From DASVCN01 sp040905665 (GTDB lineage Bacteria; Deinococcota; Deinococci; Deinococcales; Trueperaceae): DNA of 64,000 nt. A model generated the notes under the pieces. That model was given only the letters and a program-made list of their open reading frames with translations, made no database searches and was not told the DNA's origin. Numbering within the stretch: position 1 is the first letter of the stretch; each line of letters begins with the position of its first letter. Location: NCBI GenBank assembly GCA_040905665.1, contig JBBDRD010000041.1:124001-188000 (forward strand), in the 5' to 3' direction. A program made the position numbers and the translations under genes. Shown one piece after another: positions 7,952 to 15,828 of the stretch.

Positions 7952-8767
7952 ATGGCCAAGCTAGCCGCCCACAATCTCACGCTCGCTTACGATCAGCAGG
8001 AGATCATCCGCGATCTGGGCGTATCCATCCCCGACGGCAAGGTGACTGCCCTCGTGGGACCCAACGGGTGCGGCAAGTCGACCCTGCTTCGCGGTTTGGC
8101 GCGGCTCATGGCGCCCAAGGCGGGCAACGTCTTGTTGGACGGCAAGGCGATCGCCAAACTCCCTAGCAAAGTGGTGGCGCGGCAGTTGAGCATCCTCCCC
8201 CAAGGGCCGGTAGCGCCCGAAGGCATGACCGTCCGCGAGCTGGTGACGCAGGGCCGATACCCGCATCAGGGCATTTTCCGGCAGTGGTCGGAGCGTGATG
8301 AGGAGGCCGTTGAACGGGCCCTCGACACCACTTCGCTCGTCGAGCTGGCCGAGCGTCCCCTCGATACACTCTCCGGCGGCCAGCGGCAGCGGGCCTGGAT
8401 CGCCATGACCTTGGCGCAAGAGACTCCCGTGTTGCTCCTCGACGAGCCGACGACCTTCCTCGACCTGGCCCATCAAGTCGAGGTGCTCTCTCTCCTCGAC
8501 GAACTCAACGAGCGCGAGGGGCGCACGATCGTCATGGTTCTGCACGACATAAACCAGGCATGCCGCTACGCTCATCATCTGGTGGCGATGCGCGACGGAG
8601 CAGTTGTGGCCCAAGGCGACCCGCGCGAGATAGTCGATTACGGAATGGTTTGCGAAGTGTTCGGAATCGAGTGCCAGGTGGTGCGCGACCCGGTGAGCGG
8701 CACCCCGCTCTGCCTGCCGCAGAGCTGCCCCTTGCGGCTGTTGCCCAAGGGCCCAGGAATCGCGTAG
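7952..8767 (+). CDS. Iron-siderophore ABC transporter ATP-binding protein (FecE/FepC type)
   Basis: A 271-aa ATPase with all ABC motifs: Walker A GPNGCGKST (36-44), Q-loop PQG (about 83-85), signature LSGGQRQ (140-146), Walker B VLLLDEP (160-166) and the switch histidine in VLHDINQA. It starts 4 nt after the permease stop, behind AGGAA. It is the last gene of the five-gene uptake operon. The C-terminal tail after residue 240 (CQVVRDPVSGTPLCLPQSCPLRL) carries three cysteines, a feature seen in some FepC-like ATPases. Its 3' end faces an ArsR gene only 6 nt away. Confidence 0.92.
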   Translation: MAKLAAHNLTLAYDQQEIIRDLGVSIPDGKVTALVGPNGCGKSTLLRGLARLMAPKAGNVLLDGKAIAKLPSKVVARQLSILPQGPVAPEGMTVRELVTQGRYPHQGIFRQWSERDEEAVERALDTTSLVELAERPLDTLSGGQRQRAWIAMTLAQETPVLLLDEPTTFLDLAHQVEVLSLLDELNEREGRTIVMVLHDINQACRYAHHLVAMRDGAVVAQGDPREIVDYGMVCEVFGIECQVVRDPVSGTPLCLPQSCPLRLLPKGPGIA

Positions 8768-8773
8768 CGGTAC

Positions 8774-9136
8774 TCAGTCGCCAGACGGCCGCTCGAAACG
8801 CCGGAAATAGCCGCTGAGTTCGACAAAAGCCGGGGGCTCGAGCTCGTAGTAGGTCCAGCGTCCGCGCTTGTCGGCAGCGAGGAAGCCGGCTTGGACCAGG
8901 ATCTTTAGGTGATGGCTCACCGTGGGCTGTGATAGCCCCAGTAACGACTCGAAATCGCAGCCGCAAACCCCGTCATCCCTGGCGCAGCATTCGCCCCTCG
9001 GTTTGAGCATGAACTCGAGGATGCGGAGACGAGACGGATCGGCGAGCGCCTTCAACTTCGCCACCAACTGCTCTCCTTGCCGGCCCGCCGCCAACCTCTG
9101 CTTGTCCGGCACCTCTTGCTTGTCGATAGCGACCAT
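8774..9136 (-). CDS. ArsR/SmtB-family metal(loid)-responsive repressor
   Basis: A 120-aa winged-helix repressor. ALADPSRLRILEFML leads to a cysteine cluster (C50, C51, C58, C60 in ECCARDDGVCGC) just before the recognition helix LGLSQPTVSHHLKILVQAG, then the wing KRGRWTYYEL. Arsenic sensors of this type bind As(III) or Sb(III) through cysteines next to the DNA-binding helix, although the spacing here differs from E. coli ArsR. It closely resembles the repressor at 22174-22500, so the two are paralogues. A TATAGT -10 lies 5 nt before the ATG, so the mRNA is probably leaderless. The target is unclear: no arsenic gene adjoins it, only the iron operon (convergent) and an MFS carrier (divergent). 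Confidence 0.85.
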   Translation of the reverse strand: MVAIDKQEVPDKQRLAAGRQGEQLVAKLKALADPSRLRILEFMLKPRGECCARDDGVCGCDFESLLGLSQPTVSHHLKILVQAGFLAADKRGRWTYYELEPPAFVELSGYFRRFERPSGD

Positions 9137-9261
9137 GCTTCACTATACATTGACACGCGTCTATCTGGCGAAGTACGCTGCGGCCGCGGACGTTACAGCT
9201 CGTGAGCGCTTCGGGAAGGACCTGCTCCTTTCCCGCTCCCGGTGGGCCGTAGAATCTCCCG

Positions 9262-10524
9262 ATGAGACTATTCTCCCGCCCCTATCGCCCGTACTACGGC
9301 TGGGTGATGGTGGGAGCTCTATCGGTGACCGAGACCATCTCCTACGGTATCCTCGCCTACTCCTTCACCGTCTTTATCGCTCCGATGCGCGCCGAGCTGG
9401 GATGGTCGATTGCCGGCCTCACCGGCGCCTACTCCTTAGGTCTTCTCATTGCCGGTTTCACGGCCGTGGCCGTGGGCCGCTGGCTCGACGAACATGGCGC
9501 CAGAGTGCCGATGAGCCTCGGCTCGCTGCTAGCGGCGCTGCTGATTTTGGGTTGGGCGCAGGTACACACGCTCTGGGCCTTTTACCTGCTGTGGGTTGGG
9601 CTAGGTGCGGCAATGGCGGCCGTGTTGTACGAACCCGCCTTCGCGGTACTAACGAAGTGGTTCAGGCGCGATCTGGGCAAGGCCCTAACCGTACTAACCT
9701 TCCTCGCGGGTTTCGCCAGCGTGATCTTCATCCCGCTCGCAGGCTATCTGGTGGATGCTCACGGCTGGCGCCACGCCCTTAGGGTCCTTGCGCTCATCCA
9801 GTTGGGTACCCTGCCGCTACACGCTCTGCTACTGCGCCGACAACCGGCCGACCTGGGGCTCGAGCCCGACGGCGCTCCGCCTCCCGCCGCCGGTACACGT
9901 GACGCACCCCAAACTGGCCTCACGCCCCAACAGGCCTTCGCCCGGGTCGACTTCCGCCGGCTGGCGATCGCCTTTTCGCTGTCGACTTTCGCCATCACCG
10001 CCGTTGGCGTTCACCTCGTACCGCTGCTGGTGGCCGCCGGCCGCACGGCGACCTCGGCGGCTGCCATCGGCGGAGCCATTGGGTTGCTTGCTCTCCCCGG
10101 CAGGATTGTCCTCACCCCACTGGGCGATGTTTGGCCGCGGCGGTTTGTTGCCGCGGTCATCTTCGCGCTCCAGGCGGCGGGAATTCTCGTGCTTTTCGCC
10201 GGGGACGGCGCCAGTGCCCCGGTATGGGCGTTCGTGATTCTCTACGGAGCGGGGTTCGGAGCGATCACCCCTGCAAGGGCAGCGCTGCTGGCCGAGTATT
10301 ACGGCGGGCGGTACTACGGCCGCATCGGCGGACGGATGGCACTGATAAATTCGCTGGCGAGGGCGGTGGCGCCCGTTTCAACCGGTGTGTTGGTAACGCT
10401 TAGCGGTGGAGAGTACCGCCTCCTTCTCGTGCTCCTCGCGCTCATTTGCGCGCTCGCCGCCCTGTCGGTAGCGGGTGCACGTGTACCGGGACATACGCCC
10501 GGTGAGCAGAGCGCCGCCTCTTAG
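9262..10524 (+). CDS. Major facilitator superfamily transporter (OFA-like MFS)
   Basis: A 420-aa twelve-helix MFS carrier starting RPYYGWVMVGALSVTETISYG. It contains the loop 2-3 motif GRWLDEHGARV and the helix 4-5 region GLGAAMAAVLYEPAFAVLTKWF, typical of the MFS_1/oxalate-formate-antiporter-like group. Substrate unknown. A TAGAAT -10 (9250-9255) sits 6 nt before the ATG with no clear Shine-Dalgarno, again suggesting a leaderless mRNA. It is divergent from the cysteine-rich ArsR gene, which may regulate it, so metalloid or drug export is a possibility but unproven. Confidence 0.85.
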   Translation: MRLFSRPYRPYYGWVMVGALSVTETISYGILAYSFTVFIAPMRAELGWSIAGLTGAYSLGLLIAGFTAVAVGRWLDEHGARVPMSLGSLLAALLILGWAQVHTLWAFYLLWVGLGAAMAAVLYEPAFAVLTKWFRRDLGKALTVLTFLAGFASVIFIPLAGYLVDAHGWRHALRVLALIQLGTLPLHALLLRRQPADLGLEPDGAPPPAAGTRDAPQTGLTPQQAFARVDFRRLAIAFSLSTFAITAVGVHLVPLLVAAGRTATSAAAIGGAIGLLALPGRIVLTPLGDVWPRRFVAAVIFALQAAGILVLFAGDGASAPVWAFVILYGAGFGAITPARAALLAEYYGGRYYGRIGGRMALINSLARAVAPVSTGVLVTLSGGEYRLLLVLLALICALAALSVAGARVPGHTPGEQSAAS

Positions 10525-10613
10525 TGCGAGCCGGTTCAGTCTCCGCTGCTCCATAGTCCCGCAGTTGCTCGCGGGTGGGCACCTCTCCGGCTCCGCCCGC
10601 TCGCCTATTTGCG

Positions 10614-11177
10614 CTACACCCTAGGGCGAAGGGCTCGCCACATGATCGGCCGCGGCGGCACATTCACCGGGAGGATCGCCCGATCGGCGGTACGAACTTC
10701 CTCAAAGGTCACGAAGGCGTTGGGGTTGGCGTTTTGGATCACACCCAAGAGCTTTCGTGAGCGCTTCTTGGGGATGACGCTAAAGGCGATGCTGACCTCG
10801 CCGTCGCGACCCTTGGCGTTCATTACCGTGACGGTGCAGCCGGCGTCGCGCAGGGCGCTCACCACCTCGGGCTGATTCGTGGGCGCGACTACTCGCATTA
10901 GCGCCTTACCCAACGCCAGCCAGTCGTTGATAGTGCAGCCCACCAGCGTTCCGGTAGCGTAGCCTGCCGCGAAGGCGAAGACGTTGACAAGATTGTCTAG
11001 TTGGGTTAGGACTCGAGCAGTAGCCGAAAGCCAGATGAGGCATTCGACGAAGCTGAGCGCGACGGCGAGGCCACGAAACCCTCGCACCAAGACGTTTACC
11101 CGGAGCGTACCGACGCTTACGTCGGCCACGCGCAGGATGAAGATGAGCAGAGCATTGAAACCCAGAGTTGTCAGCAT
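10614..11177 (-). CDS. UPF0316 / DUF2179-type membrane protein
   Basis: A 187-aa protein: three N-terminal membrane helices (LLIFILRVADVSVGTLRVNVL, ALSFVECLIWLSATARVL, NVFAFAAGYATGTLVGC) and a soluble C-terminal domain (VVSALRDAGCTVTVMNAKGRDGEV). This is the layout of UPF0316 proteins with a DUF2179 tail. The function of the family is not established; DUF2179 has been linked to ligand sensing. The start at 11177 is chosen because the family begins just before the first helix; the frame is open further upstream. The TAG stop is at 10616-10614. Confidence 0.82.
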   Translation of the reverse strand: MLTTLGFNALLIFILRVADVSVGTLRVNVLVRGFRGLAVALSFVECLIWLSATARVLTQLDNLVNVFAFAAGYATGTLVGCTINDWLALGKALMRVVAPTNQPEVVSALRDAGCTVTVMNAKGRDGEVSIAFSVIPKKRSRKLLGVIQNANPNAFVTFEEVRTADRAILPVNVPPRPIMWRALRPRV

Positions 11178-11214
11178 GGGAGAGCCCCTAATAACGCAGA
11201 AGTCGTGCACCGAG

Positions 11215-11243
11215 ATTCTATATGGCGCGCGGGGCGCCGTCGA
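11215..11243 (-). promoter_or_regulatory. Promoter of the UPF0316 gene
   Basis: On the minus strand TCGACG (11243-11238), 17 nt, then TAGAAT (11220-11215). Transcription would begin near 11208, about 30 nt before the ATG at 11177, with AGGGG as a ribosome site. Confidence 0.5.
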
Positions 11244-11359
11244 GCCTTTTTGTACGGCAAGAAGCGAATGTGCGGTTTCCGCCCAAACCAGCCGCCCATG
11301 CACCCACCTGAACGCCCCCCAGCCTCCCCGAAGCACCCCCAAAGCAACCCTCAAAGCAG

Positions 11360-11392
11360 AGGTGAGGCGCCGATTCGGCCGGCGCCTCACCT
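11360..11392. terminator. Long perfect hairpin downstream of the dsrE-like gene
   Basis: AGGTGAGGCGCCG (11360-11372) and its exact complement at 11380-11392 give a 13-bp stem with a 7-nt loop. It lies about 100 nt past the dsrE-like stop and upstream of the UPF0316 promoter, so a terminator is plausible. There is no clear T-tract on either side, so it may instead be an mRNA-stabilising or protein-binding structure. The rest of 11178-11493 holds only the promoter noted separately. Confidence 0.4.
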
Positions 11393-11493
11393 AGACGAAA
11401 AGCTGTACGTTTTAGCGCCCGATCATGGAGGCCCTTATGCTTCGGAGATTGCTCACACGCGGGCGCCAAGGCGGCACGGTAGCCGCAAGCGAG

Positions 11494-11865
11494 TCAGTAG
11501 GTGAATAGACGATCATGTTCCAAAGCGAGCTTCACCAAAACATTCGGCATTGCCATTTCGACGAGGGGAGCAGTTGCGCCGGTCACATCGGCTTCGCTCA
11601 GGCCTCGAGATTTGGACGACATGCCCGAGAGATAGAACCGGCAACCCGCACCTACCAGCACCTCATAGTGCTCACGTAACTTGCCCGTGCCCAAGCCCGC
11701 CAGATTGTCGAGTACCGCGACGCGCATCAGTTGCACCGCATCACCGGCAAGGAAAAGCGACACCTCATGCCCCTCCTCGAGGGCGCTCCTGGCGACCAGG
11801 AACCCCAGGGCAGCACGAGTTGGGTGCTCGGGCCCGTGCGTGATGTGAACGAGGATCTTCGCCAC
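11494..11865 (-). CDS. DsrE/DsrF-family protein
   Basis: A 123-aa DsrE-fold protein beginning VAKILVHITHGPEHPTRAAL at a GTG (11865), 7 nt after the stop of the small gene before it. Conserved parts are the N-terminal strand and HGP loop, ARSALEEGHEVSLFLAGDAV and VLVGAGCRFYLSGMSSKSRGL. The cysteine in GAGCRFYLSG occupies the position of the sulfur-relay cysteine in this fold. Members move persulfide sulfur or bind small ligands. No dsr genes accompany it, so the function here is open. It forms a two-gene unit with the DUF1059 gene. Confidence 0.8.
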   Translation of the reverse strand: MAKILVHITHGPEHPTRAALGFLVARSALEEGHEVSLFLAGDAVQLMRVAVLDNLAGLGTGKLREHYEVLVGAGCRFYLSGMSSKSRGLSEADVTGATAPLVEMAMPNVLVKLALEHDRLFTY

Positions 11866-11872
11866 TTGGCGG

Positions 11873-12046
11873 CTATGCTTCTCGAATCGCGGCGCGAACC
11901 TGCTGAACGACCTCGTCGGACAGGTCGGTGAGCTGGTGCTCACTCTCGGCATGTTCGGCTACCTGCCGGAGGAGTTCCTCCTCATTGCCCGCGCGAGCCA
12001 CATAACCGCAATCGAATCCTACGTCCTTGCAGTAGAGCACCTTCAT
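11873..12046 (-). CDS. DUF1059 small protein
   Basis: A 57-aa protein read from the ATG at 12046, behind a strong GGGAGG ribosome site. It begins MKVLYCKDVGFDCGYVA, the standard DUF1059 opening with two cysteines (C6, C13), and continues into a charged helix (NEEELLRQVAEHAESEH) and LSDEVVQQVRAAI. It ends TAG at 11873 and is followed 7 nt later by the DsrE-like gene, so the two are probably cotranscribed. The biochemical function of DUF1059 is unknown. Confidence 0.85.
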   Translation of the reverse strand: MKVLYCKDVGFDCGYVARAGNEEELLRQVAEHAESEHQLTDLSDEVVQQVRAAIREA

Positions 12047-12348
12047 CGGTTCCTCCCTCTAGGGCCTTGGGCGTCTGCCGGCAACATCTGACTTGTCCCG
12101 TGCGGACCTTGGCCCCTGACTAGAATTGCAGTATGAACCTGCGGAATCCTTCGCCTCGATTCGAGGATAGCCTCCTCACTGCATAACTGATTAACGGAGC
12201 CGGAATCGAGCAGCGCACCCGTAGGGGAGCGCACTTCCAAGCGTAAGCTGTGCCAGAAATGTCAGTACGTGTGCTGTAAACGTCAATACTTGTGTTGCTT
12301 CTGTCACCGCCCCGGCAGGTTCCCGCTCGGGTTCTACTTTGGTTCTAA
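12047..12348. other. Intergenic region, no gene seen
   Basis: About 300 bp between the DUF1059 gene and the 532-aa unknown gene, both on the minus strand. No coding frame of conviction, no clear terminator and no tRNA are visible. It presumably holds the promoter of the DUF1059-DsrE pair near 12060-12130. Confidence 0.4.
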
Positions 12349-13947
12349 TCAGCTCGTCCCAATGTGAGCCGGCCGTTTGCGCTTGCGCCGACGCGCCTCC
12401 TCGAGTTGCGCCACCCGCCACCTGGGGATCTGGAAGACCACGCGCACATCTTGCAATCTGTGTCGCATGAGCCTCTCGCCCAATGGGTCGAGGAAACGGC
12501 TGATCTCCGAGGAAACGTCGCGCCACGAACTGCCCCGCTGGCCGTAGAGGCGCACTCCCGGCTCATCAAGCAGCCCCATGTTCACCAACTCACCGGTGTC
12601 GCGCCACCAGGCACGGACCGCGTCCTTGTAGCGGACGCGCTTTCCACGGCTGTAGGCACCTATGTACCCGGCCTCCTCGAGCACGCGAAGGAGGGGCTTT
12701 CCCTGGGCACCGCTTTCCGGTGGCCTTGCCCAGCGCCTGAGGAATGCAACCTGCCAGGCAAGCCAGAACGCCGGGCCTTTTAGGGAGAGGACTTCGACCG
12801 GCACATGCTCTACCGCATTCATCGGCTTCCCGATGCCGTGGGCCTCGAGTAGGTCGTCACTAACGGCGAACTCGAAGCCCGCCAAGCCAGATTCCCGAAT
12901 CGCTTCGGTGGGCGCCGGAACCGCGCGTCCGAGCGCCTCGCGGAGGTACTCCACCTCCCCCTGCTCGAGCGGTTGCCGCTCGGCGTCAAGCGGCCATACG
13001 AGGGTGAGAAGCCGCTCGAAGACGACCAGCTCGCGACCGCCGGTATAACTGACCTGCATGGCCACGACCCGGTTGGGCAGGTCGATCAGCAGATAGCGCG
13101 CCAACTGCGCTGCGTAGCGCCAGTAGTAGCTGCTGTTGGTGACGCGACCAAGCTCGAAACCCAACATCTCCAGCAGATCTCGAAGCCGCACGCGAAGGCT
13201 GCCCGACTCACTGCGCGCCTTCGCTTGGGCCGCCATGGCGAAGAGAGCCACGAACAACTTCGCCTTGAGCTCACTCGCCTCAGGGCCGGTGTGCGGTTCG
13301 GTGTCTGTGCCTCGCCGGCCCGGCTCGCGGGAACCTTGCGGATCGAACTTCACGGTTACCCGGTCGATCCGCTTGGCGCGACCGGCGGGACCGGCATGGA
13401 GCTCATCGAAGCCGTAGCTATCACGTTCGGCTGCCTGCAGCCCCGCGAGGTAGCGGGCGCAGCTAAGGCTCACGTGGTCGACGCTTAGCAGCAGGCGGTC
13501 TGGCTTGAAAAGCCAGGGCTCAGCCACTACCCCTGGTGCCGGAGCTGCGAGGATCTCCCGCGCCTTGGCTCGCATATCGGGCCCGGCGACAAGCATCAGT
13601 TCGTCCGCCAGCTGCGAAAGTGCACGCTCGCGGGCGAGCGGCGCCCCTGCCTCATGCGCCAGGGCGTGCATGTCCTCTGCCCTCACTCGCGACTCGAACA
13701 GTACTCCGGTTACTCGCGCAACCATCCTGGTGAGGCGGTCCTTGGCCCCTGCCGTGGTCTTCCCATAGCGGTCCCGAATGAATGGGTCCTGGGCCAGCAA
13801 CCGCACGAGTACGACGTCCACGAGCTCGGCCTCGCCGCTACCGCCTTGCTCATCCGACAAGAACTCCTCCAGCTCGCGGCGATTGCCAGGCGGAAGGGCG
13901 TTCCAGGCGGCCTTGGCTGCTTCGAGGTAATCCCGATGCTGACTCAT
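12349..13947 (-). CDS. Unrecognised 532-aa soluble protein, possibly winged-helix DNA-binding
   Basis: Starts at ATG 13947 behind AAGGGGAG; the frame is open upstream to 14178, but that part is not coding-like. The protein is hydrophilic with no membrane segment. A central block SGSLRVRLRDLLEMLGFELGR followed by SYYWRYAAQLARYLL resembles a helix-turn-helix or winged-helix region. A late block (KPLLRVLEEAGYIGAYSRG) could be a second one. The C-terminus is very basic (RRRKRKRP). The layout is reminiscent of replication-initiator or repressor proteins, but I recognise no family. The promoter carries a repeated 12-bp sequence, suggesting autoregulation. The role remains unknown. Confidence 0.6.
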   Translation of the reverse strand: MSQHRDYLEAAKAAWNALPPGNRRELEEFLSDEQGGSGEAELVDVVLVRLLAQDPFIRDRYGKTTAGAKDRLTRMVARVTGVLFESRVRAEDMHALAHEAGAPLARERALSQLADELMLVAGPDMRAKAREILAAPAPGVVAEPWLFKPDRLLLSVDHVSLSCARYLAGLQAAERDSYGFDELHAGPAGRAKRIDRVTVKFDPQGSREPGRRGTDTEPHTGPEASELKAKLFVALFAMAAQAKARSESGSLRVRLRDLLEMLGFELGRVTNSSYYWRYAAQLARYLLIDLPNRVVAMQVSYTGGRELVVFERLLTLVWPLDAERQPLEQGEVEYLREALGRAVPAPTEAIRESGLAGFEFAVSDDLLEAHGIGKPMNAVEHVPVEVLSLKGPAFWLAWQVAFLRRWARPPESGAQGKPLLRVLEEAGYIGAYSRGKRVRYKDAVRAWWRDTGELVNMGLLDEPGVRLYGQRGSSWRDVSSEISRFLDPLGERLMRHRLQDVRVVFQIPRWRVAQLEEARRRKRKRPAHIGTS

Positions 13948-13994
13948 GAACTCCCCTTGCAAGAGGTGACTCGGGCGGGTGATTCTCCATGGAC

Positions 13995-14048
13995 AGTATA
14001 GATGAGGCGCGGGGGCCGCCAATGGTGCGGACGGGTCGCCAATGGTGC
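13995..14048 (-). promoter_or_regulatory. Promoter with two 12-bp direct-repeat operators
   Basis: CGCCAATGGTGC occurs at 14017-14028 and again at 14037-14048, a 20-bp period (about two helical turns). On the minus strand the proximal copy contains the -35 (TTGGCG), 16 nt before TATACT (14000-13995). A protein bound to these repeats would control the 532-aa gene starting at 13947. They recall iteron-type autoregulatory sites. Confidence 0.55.
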
Positions 14049-14068
14049 ATACCGGAAAGAGTCCCCAG

Positions 14069-14593
14069 TTAATCCAGCCTTGACACCTTGGCCCCGGCCA
14101 GGTGTGCGTCGAGCTTCTCGAAGCTTTGGGCCCAACCATCGTTGGCGCCCCTCTGCGTGGCCGCGTCTCGCTCGGCAAGCGAACCGAACATCGTAGTAAG
14201 CGTCATCTTCGTCTTGCCAGCCACCTCTTCGAAGACGATAGTCATGAGGACCTCGAACGCAGTGCCGTCCGAGCCTAGTGTCATGACTATCCGTTCCGGC
14301 TCCTCGACCTCATGGATGACCCCCGTCAAATGCATCTCACTGCCCTGTGGGGAGCGCATGACGATCCTGTAAGTGGTGCCGGGTAGGGGATCGAGCCGGC
14401 ATTCCGGGACGTCGAAACCGCTGGGCCCCCACCACTTCGAAATATGCGTCGGGTCGGTCCAAGCCTTGAACACAAGTTCACGTGGGGCGTCGAAGAGGCG
14501 GATCAAGGAGACCTCTTCCCCATCTACGACCACCTCCATCGCTCCGACGGTGCGCCTTTCGGCTGATCCGCTGGCTGCGTTCTTCTGAGACAT
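14069..14593 (-). CDS. SRPBCC (AHSA1-like/START) domain protein
   Basis: A 174-aa protein of the Aha1/CalC-type SRPBCC fold: LIRLFDAPRELVFKAWTDPTHISKWWGP (residues about 30-57), TYRIVMRSPQGSEMHLTGVIHEVEEPERIVMT and the C-terminal helix GANDGWAQSFEKLDAHL. These are small ligand-binding cups of the cytoplasm. The gene follows an ArsR-family regulator on the same strand, the common ArsR-SRPBCC pairing. The biological ligand is not known for most such pairs. The start ATG at 14593 is 64 nt after the regulator stop. Confidence 0.88.
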   Translation of the reverse strand: MSQKNAASGSAERRTVGAMEVVVDGEEVSLIRLFDAPRELVFKAWTDPTHISKWWGPSGFDVPECRLDPLPGTTYRIVMRSPQGSEMHLTGVIHEVEEPERIVMTLGSDGTAFEVLMTIVFEEVAGKTKMTLTTMFGSLAERDAATQRGANDGWAQSFEKLDAHLAGAKVSRLD

Positions 14594-14657
14594 CGCTTTT
14601 CCCCTTCCGGACTACTGAATTACCTACGTCGACTGCTGAGTAAGTTTCCGACTGCCG

Positions 14658-15008
14658 TTACTCCGGGCGTTCCGACTCCTTCCCCGCCTGCAACTCCTGC
14701 AGATAGACGTCGAGGCGATCGAACCGGTCTGCCCAGATCCGGAGGTAAGGCTCGAGCCAGTCGGCGATCTCGAAGAATTGTTTCGCTTCCAGCCGGCAGG
14801 GGCGCCACTGCGCCCGGCGTCCACGGCTGATCAGTCCGGCACGTTCTAGCACCTTCAGGTGCTTGGTGACCGCCGGCGCGCTGATCTGGAACGGCTCCGC
14901 CAGCTCCTTGACCGACGCCTCGCCGCGCGTTAGCCGTGCCAGGATTGCCCGGCGGGTGGGGTCGGCCACCGCGGCTAAGGTGTTAGTGAGTTGCTGTTCG
15001 GAGGACAT
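14658..15008 (-). CDS. ArsR-family regulator paired with the SRPBCC gene
   Basis: A 116-aa winged-helix regulator. LAAVADPTRRAILARLTRGEASVKELAEPF leads into the recognition helix SAPAVTKHLKVLERAGL and the wing GRRAQWRPCRLEAK. It has no metal-binding cysteine cluster, matching the non-metal ArsR group that accompanies SRPBCC proteins. Its ATG at 15008 follows CAGGAG. A 10-bp palindrome GTTAATTAAC (15023-15032) lies just upstream and is a good candidate operator for autoregulation. Confidence 0.87.
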   Translation of the reverse strand: MSSEQQLTNTLAAVADPTRRAILARLTRGEASVKELAEPFQISAPAVTKHLKVLERAGLISRGRRAQWRPCRLEAKQFFEIADWLEPYLRIWADRFDRLDVYLQELQAGKESERPE

Positions 15009-15104
15009 TAGATAACTCCTGGGTTAATTAACGTAACGGTATATTAGCGGCGGTTGGGGGCGGGTGTCAAGACGTGCTGCAAATTGGAGGAGGTGCGGGA
15101 GGAC

Positions 15105-15139
15105 TTGACAATCTATCTATTCAAGTGTGTAATTGAATA
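15105..15139 (+). promoter_or_regulatory. Promoter with overlapping dyad operator for the persulfide regulon
   Basis: TTGACA (15105-15110), 17 nt, TGTAAT (15128-15133). Over the -10 lies TATTCAA (15118-15124), 8 nt, TTGAATA (15133-15139), a perfect 7-bp dyad. ArsR-type persulfide sensors such as BigR/SqrR bind AT-rich dyads at this position, so this is very probably the autoregulatory operator of the gene starting at 15141. Confidence 0.75.
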
Positions 15140-15140
15140 T

Positions 15141-15809
15141 ATGAACTACGAGAGTGGTCGCAGACTGAAAGACAGCCTGCTCGAGCAGTTCGCTCGGATA
15201 CCCAAGGCATTGTCGAGTCCCAGACGCCTGGAGCTCATCGACCTCCTGGCCCAAGGCGAAAGGTCGGTGGAGGAACTAGCCCGCGAGGCTTCGATGTCCG
15301 TTGCCAACACCTCTCAGCATCTTCAAACACTCAAGGCCGCGCGCCTGGTAACCGTTCGGCGGGAAGGGCTCTACGCCTTCTACCGCCTTGCTTCGCCTTC
15401 CGTGTTCACGCTTTGGCAAGGCGTTCGCGGAGTGGGTGAAGAGCAGCTCGGCGATATCGACCGGCTCATCCGGGATTACACCGGCGACCGGGGAGCTCTG
15501 GAGCGGATATCGATGATCGAACTGAAGGCGCGCCTCGCCGAAGAGGAGCTCTTCTTGTTGGACGTGCGTCCCGAGGCTGAGTACCGGGCAGGGCACATCC
15601 GGGGAGCACGGTCGGTTCCGATAAGTGATCTGGAGAAGCAGCTAAGCAGCCTGCCCAAAAATCGGGAGATCGTGGCCTATTGCCGAGGGCCATACTGCCT
15701 TTTCGCCGATGAAGCTGTCGCACTGTTGCGCACTCACGGCTTTCGCTCGCGACGCCTGATCGAAGGCTTTCCCGACTGGCGGGCAGCAGGTCTGCCAGTG
15801 AACCGTTAG
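15141..15809 (+). CDS. ArsR-rhodanese fusion regulator (sulfur-responsive)
   Basis: A 222-aa two-domain protein. The ArsR winged helix is at residues about 10-95 (LSSPRRLELIDLLAQGERSV, SVANTSQHLQTLKAARLV). A rhodanese domain is at 125-220 with LLDVRPEAEYRAGHIRGA and the active-site loop CRGPYC. A DNA-binding domain joined to a sulfurtransferase is a plausible direct sensor of sulfane sulfur. I start at ATG 15141, just downstream of the promoter; the longer frame from 15054 would start upstream of the -35. It is followed 19 nt later by a persulfide dioxygenase-like gene, its likely target along with the transporter behind it. Confidence 0.88.
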   Translation: MNYESGRRLKDSLLEQFARIPKALSSPRRLELIDLLAQGERSVEELAREASMSVANTSQHLQTLKAARLVTVRREGLYAFYRLASPSVFTLWQGVRGVGEEQLGDIDRLIRDYTGDRGALERISMIELKARLAEEELFLLDVRPEAEYRAGHIRGARSVPISDLEKQLSSLPKNREIVAYCRGPYCLFADEAVALLRTHGFRSRRLIEGFPDWRAAGLPVNR

Positions 15810-15828
15810 CGCCGATGAGGAGACGAGA

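Noticed and set aside
13136..13768. Serine/arginine-rich plus-strand frames opposite the 532-aa gene
   Set aside because: Antisense shadows of the GC-rich minus-strand gene.
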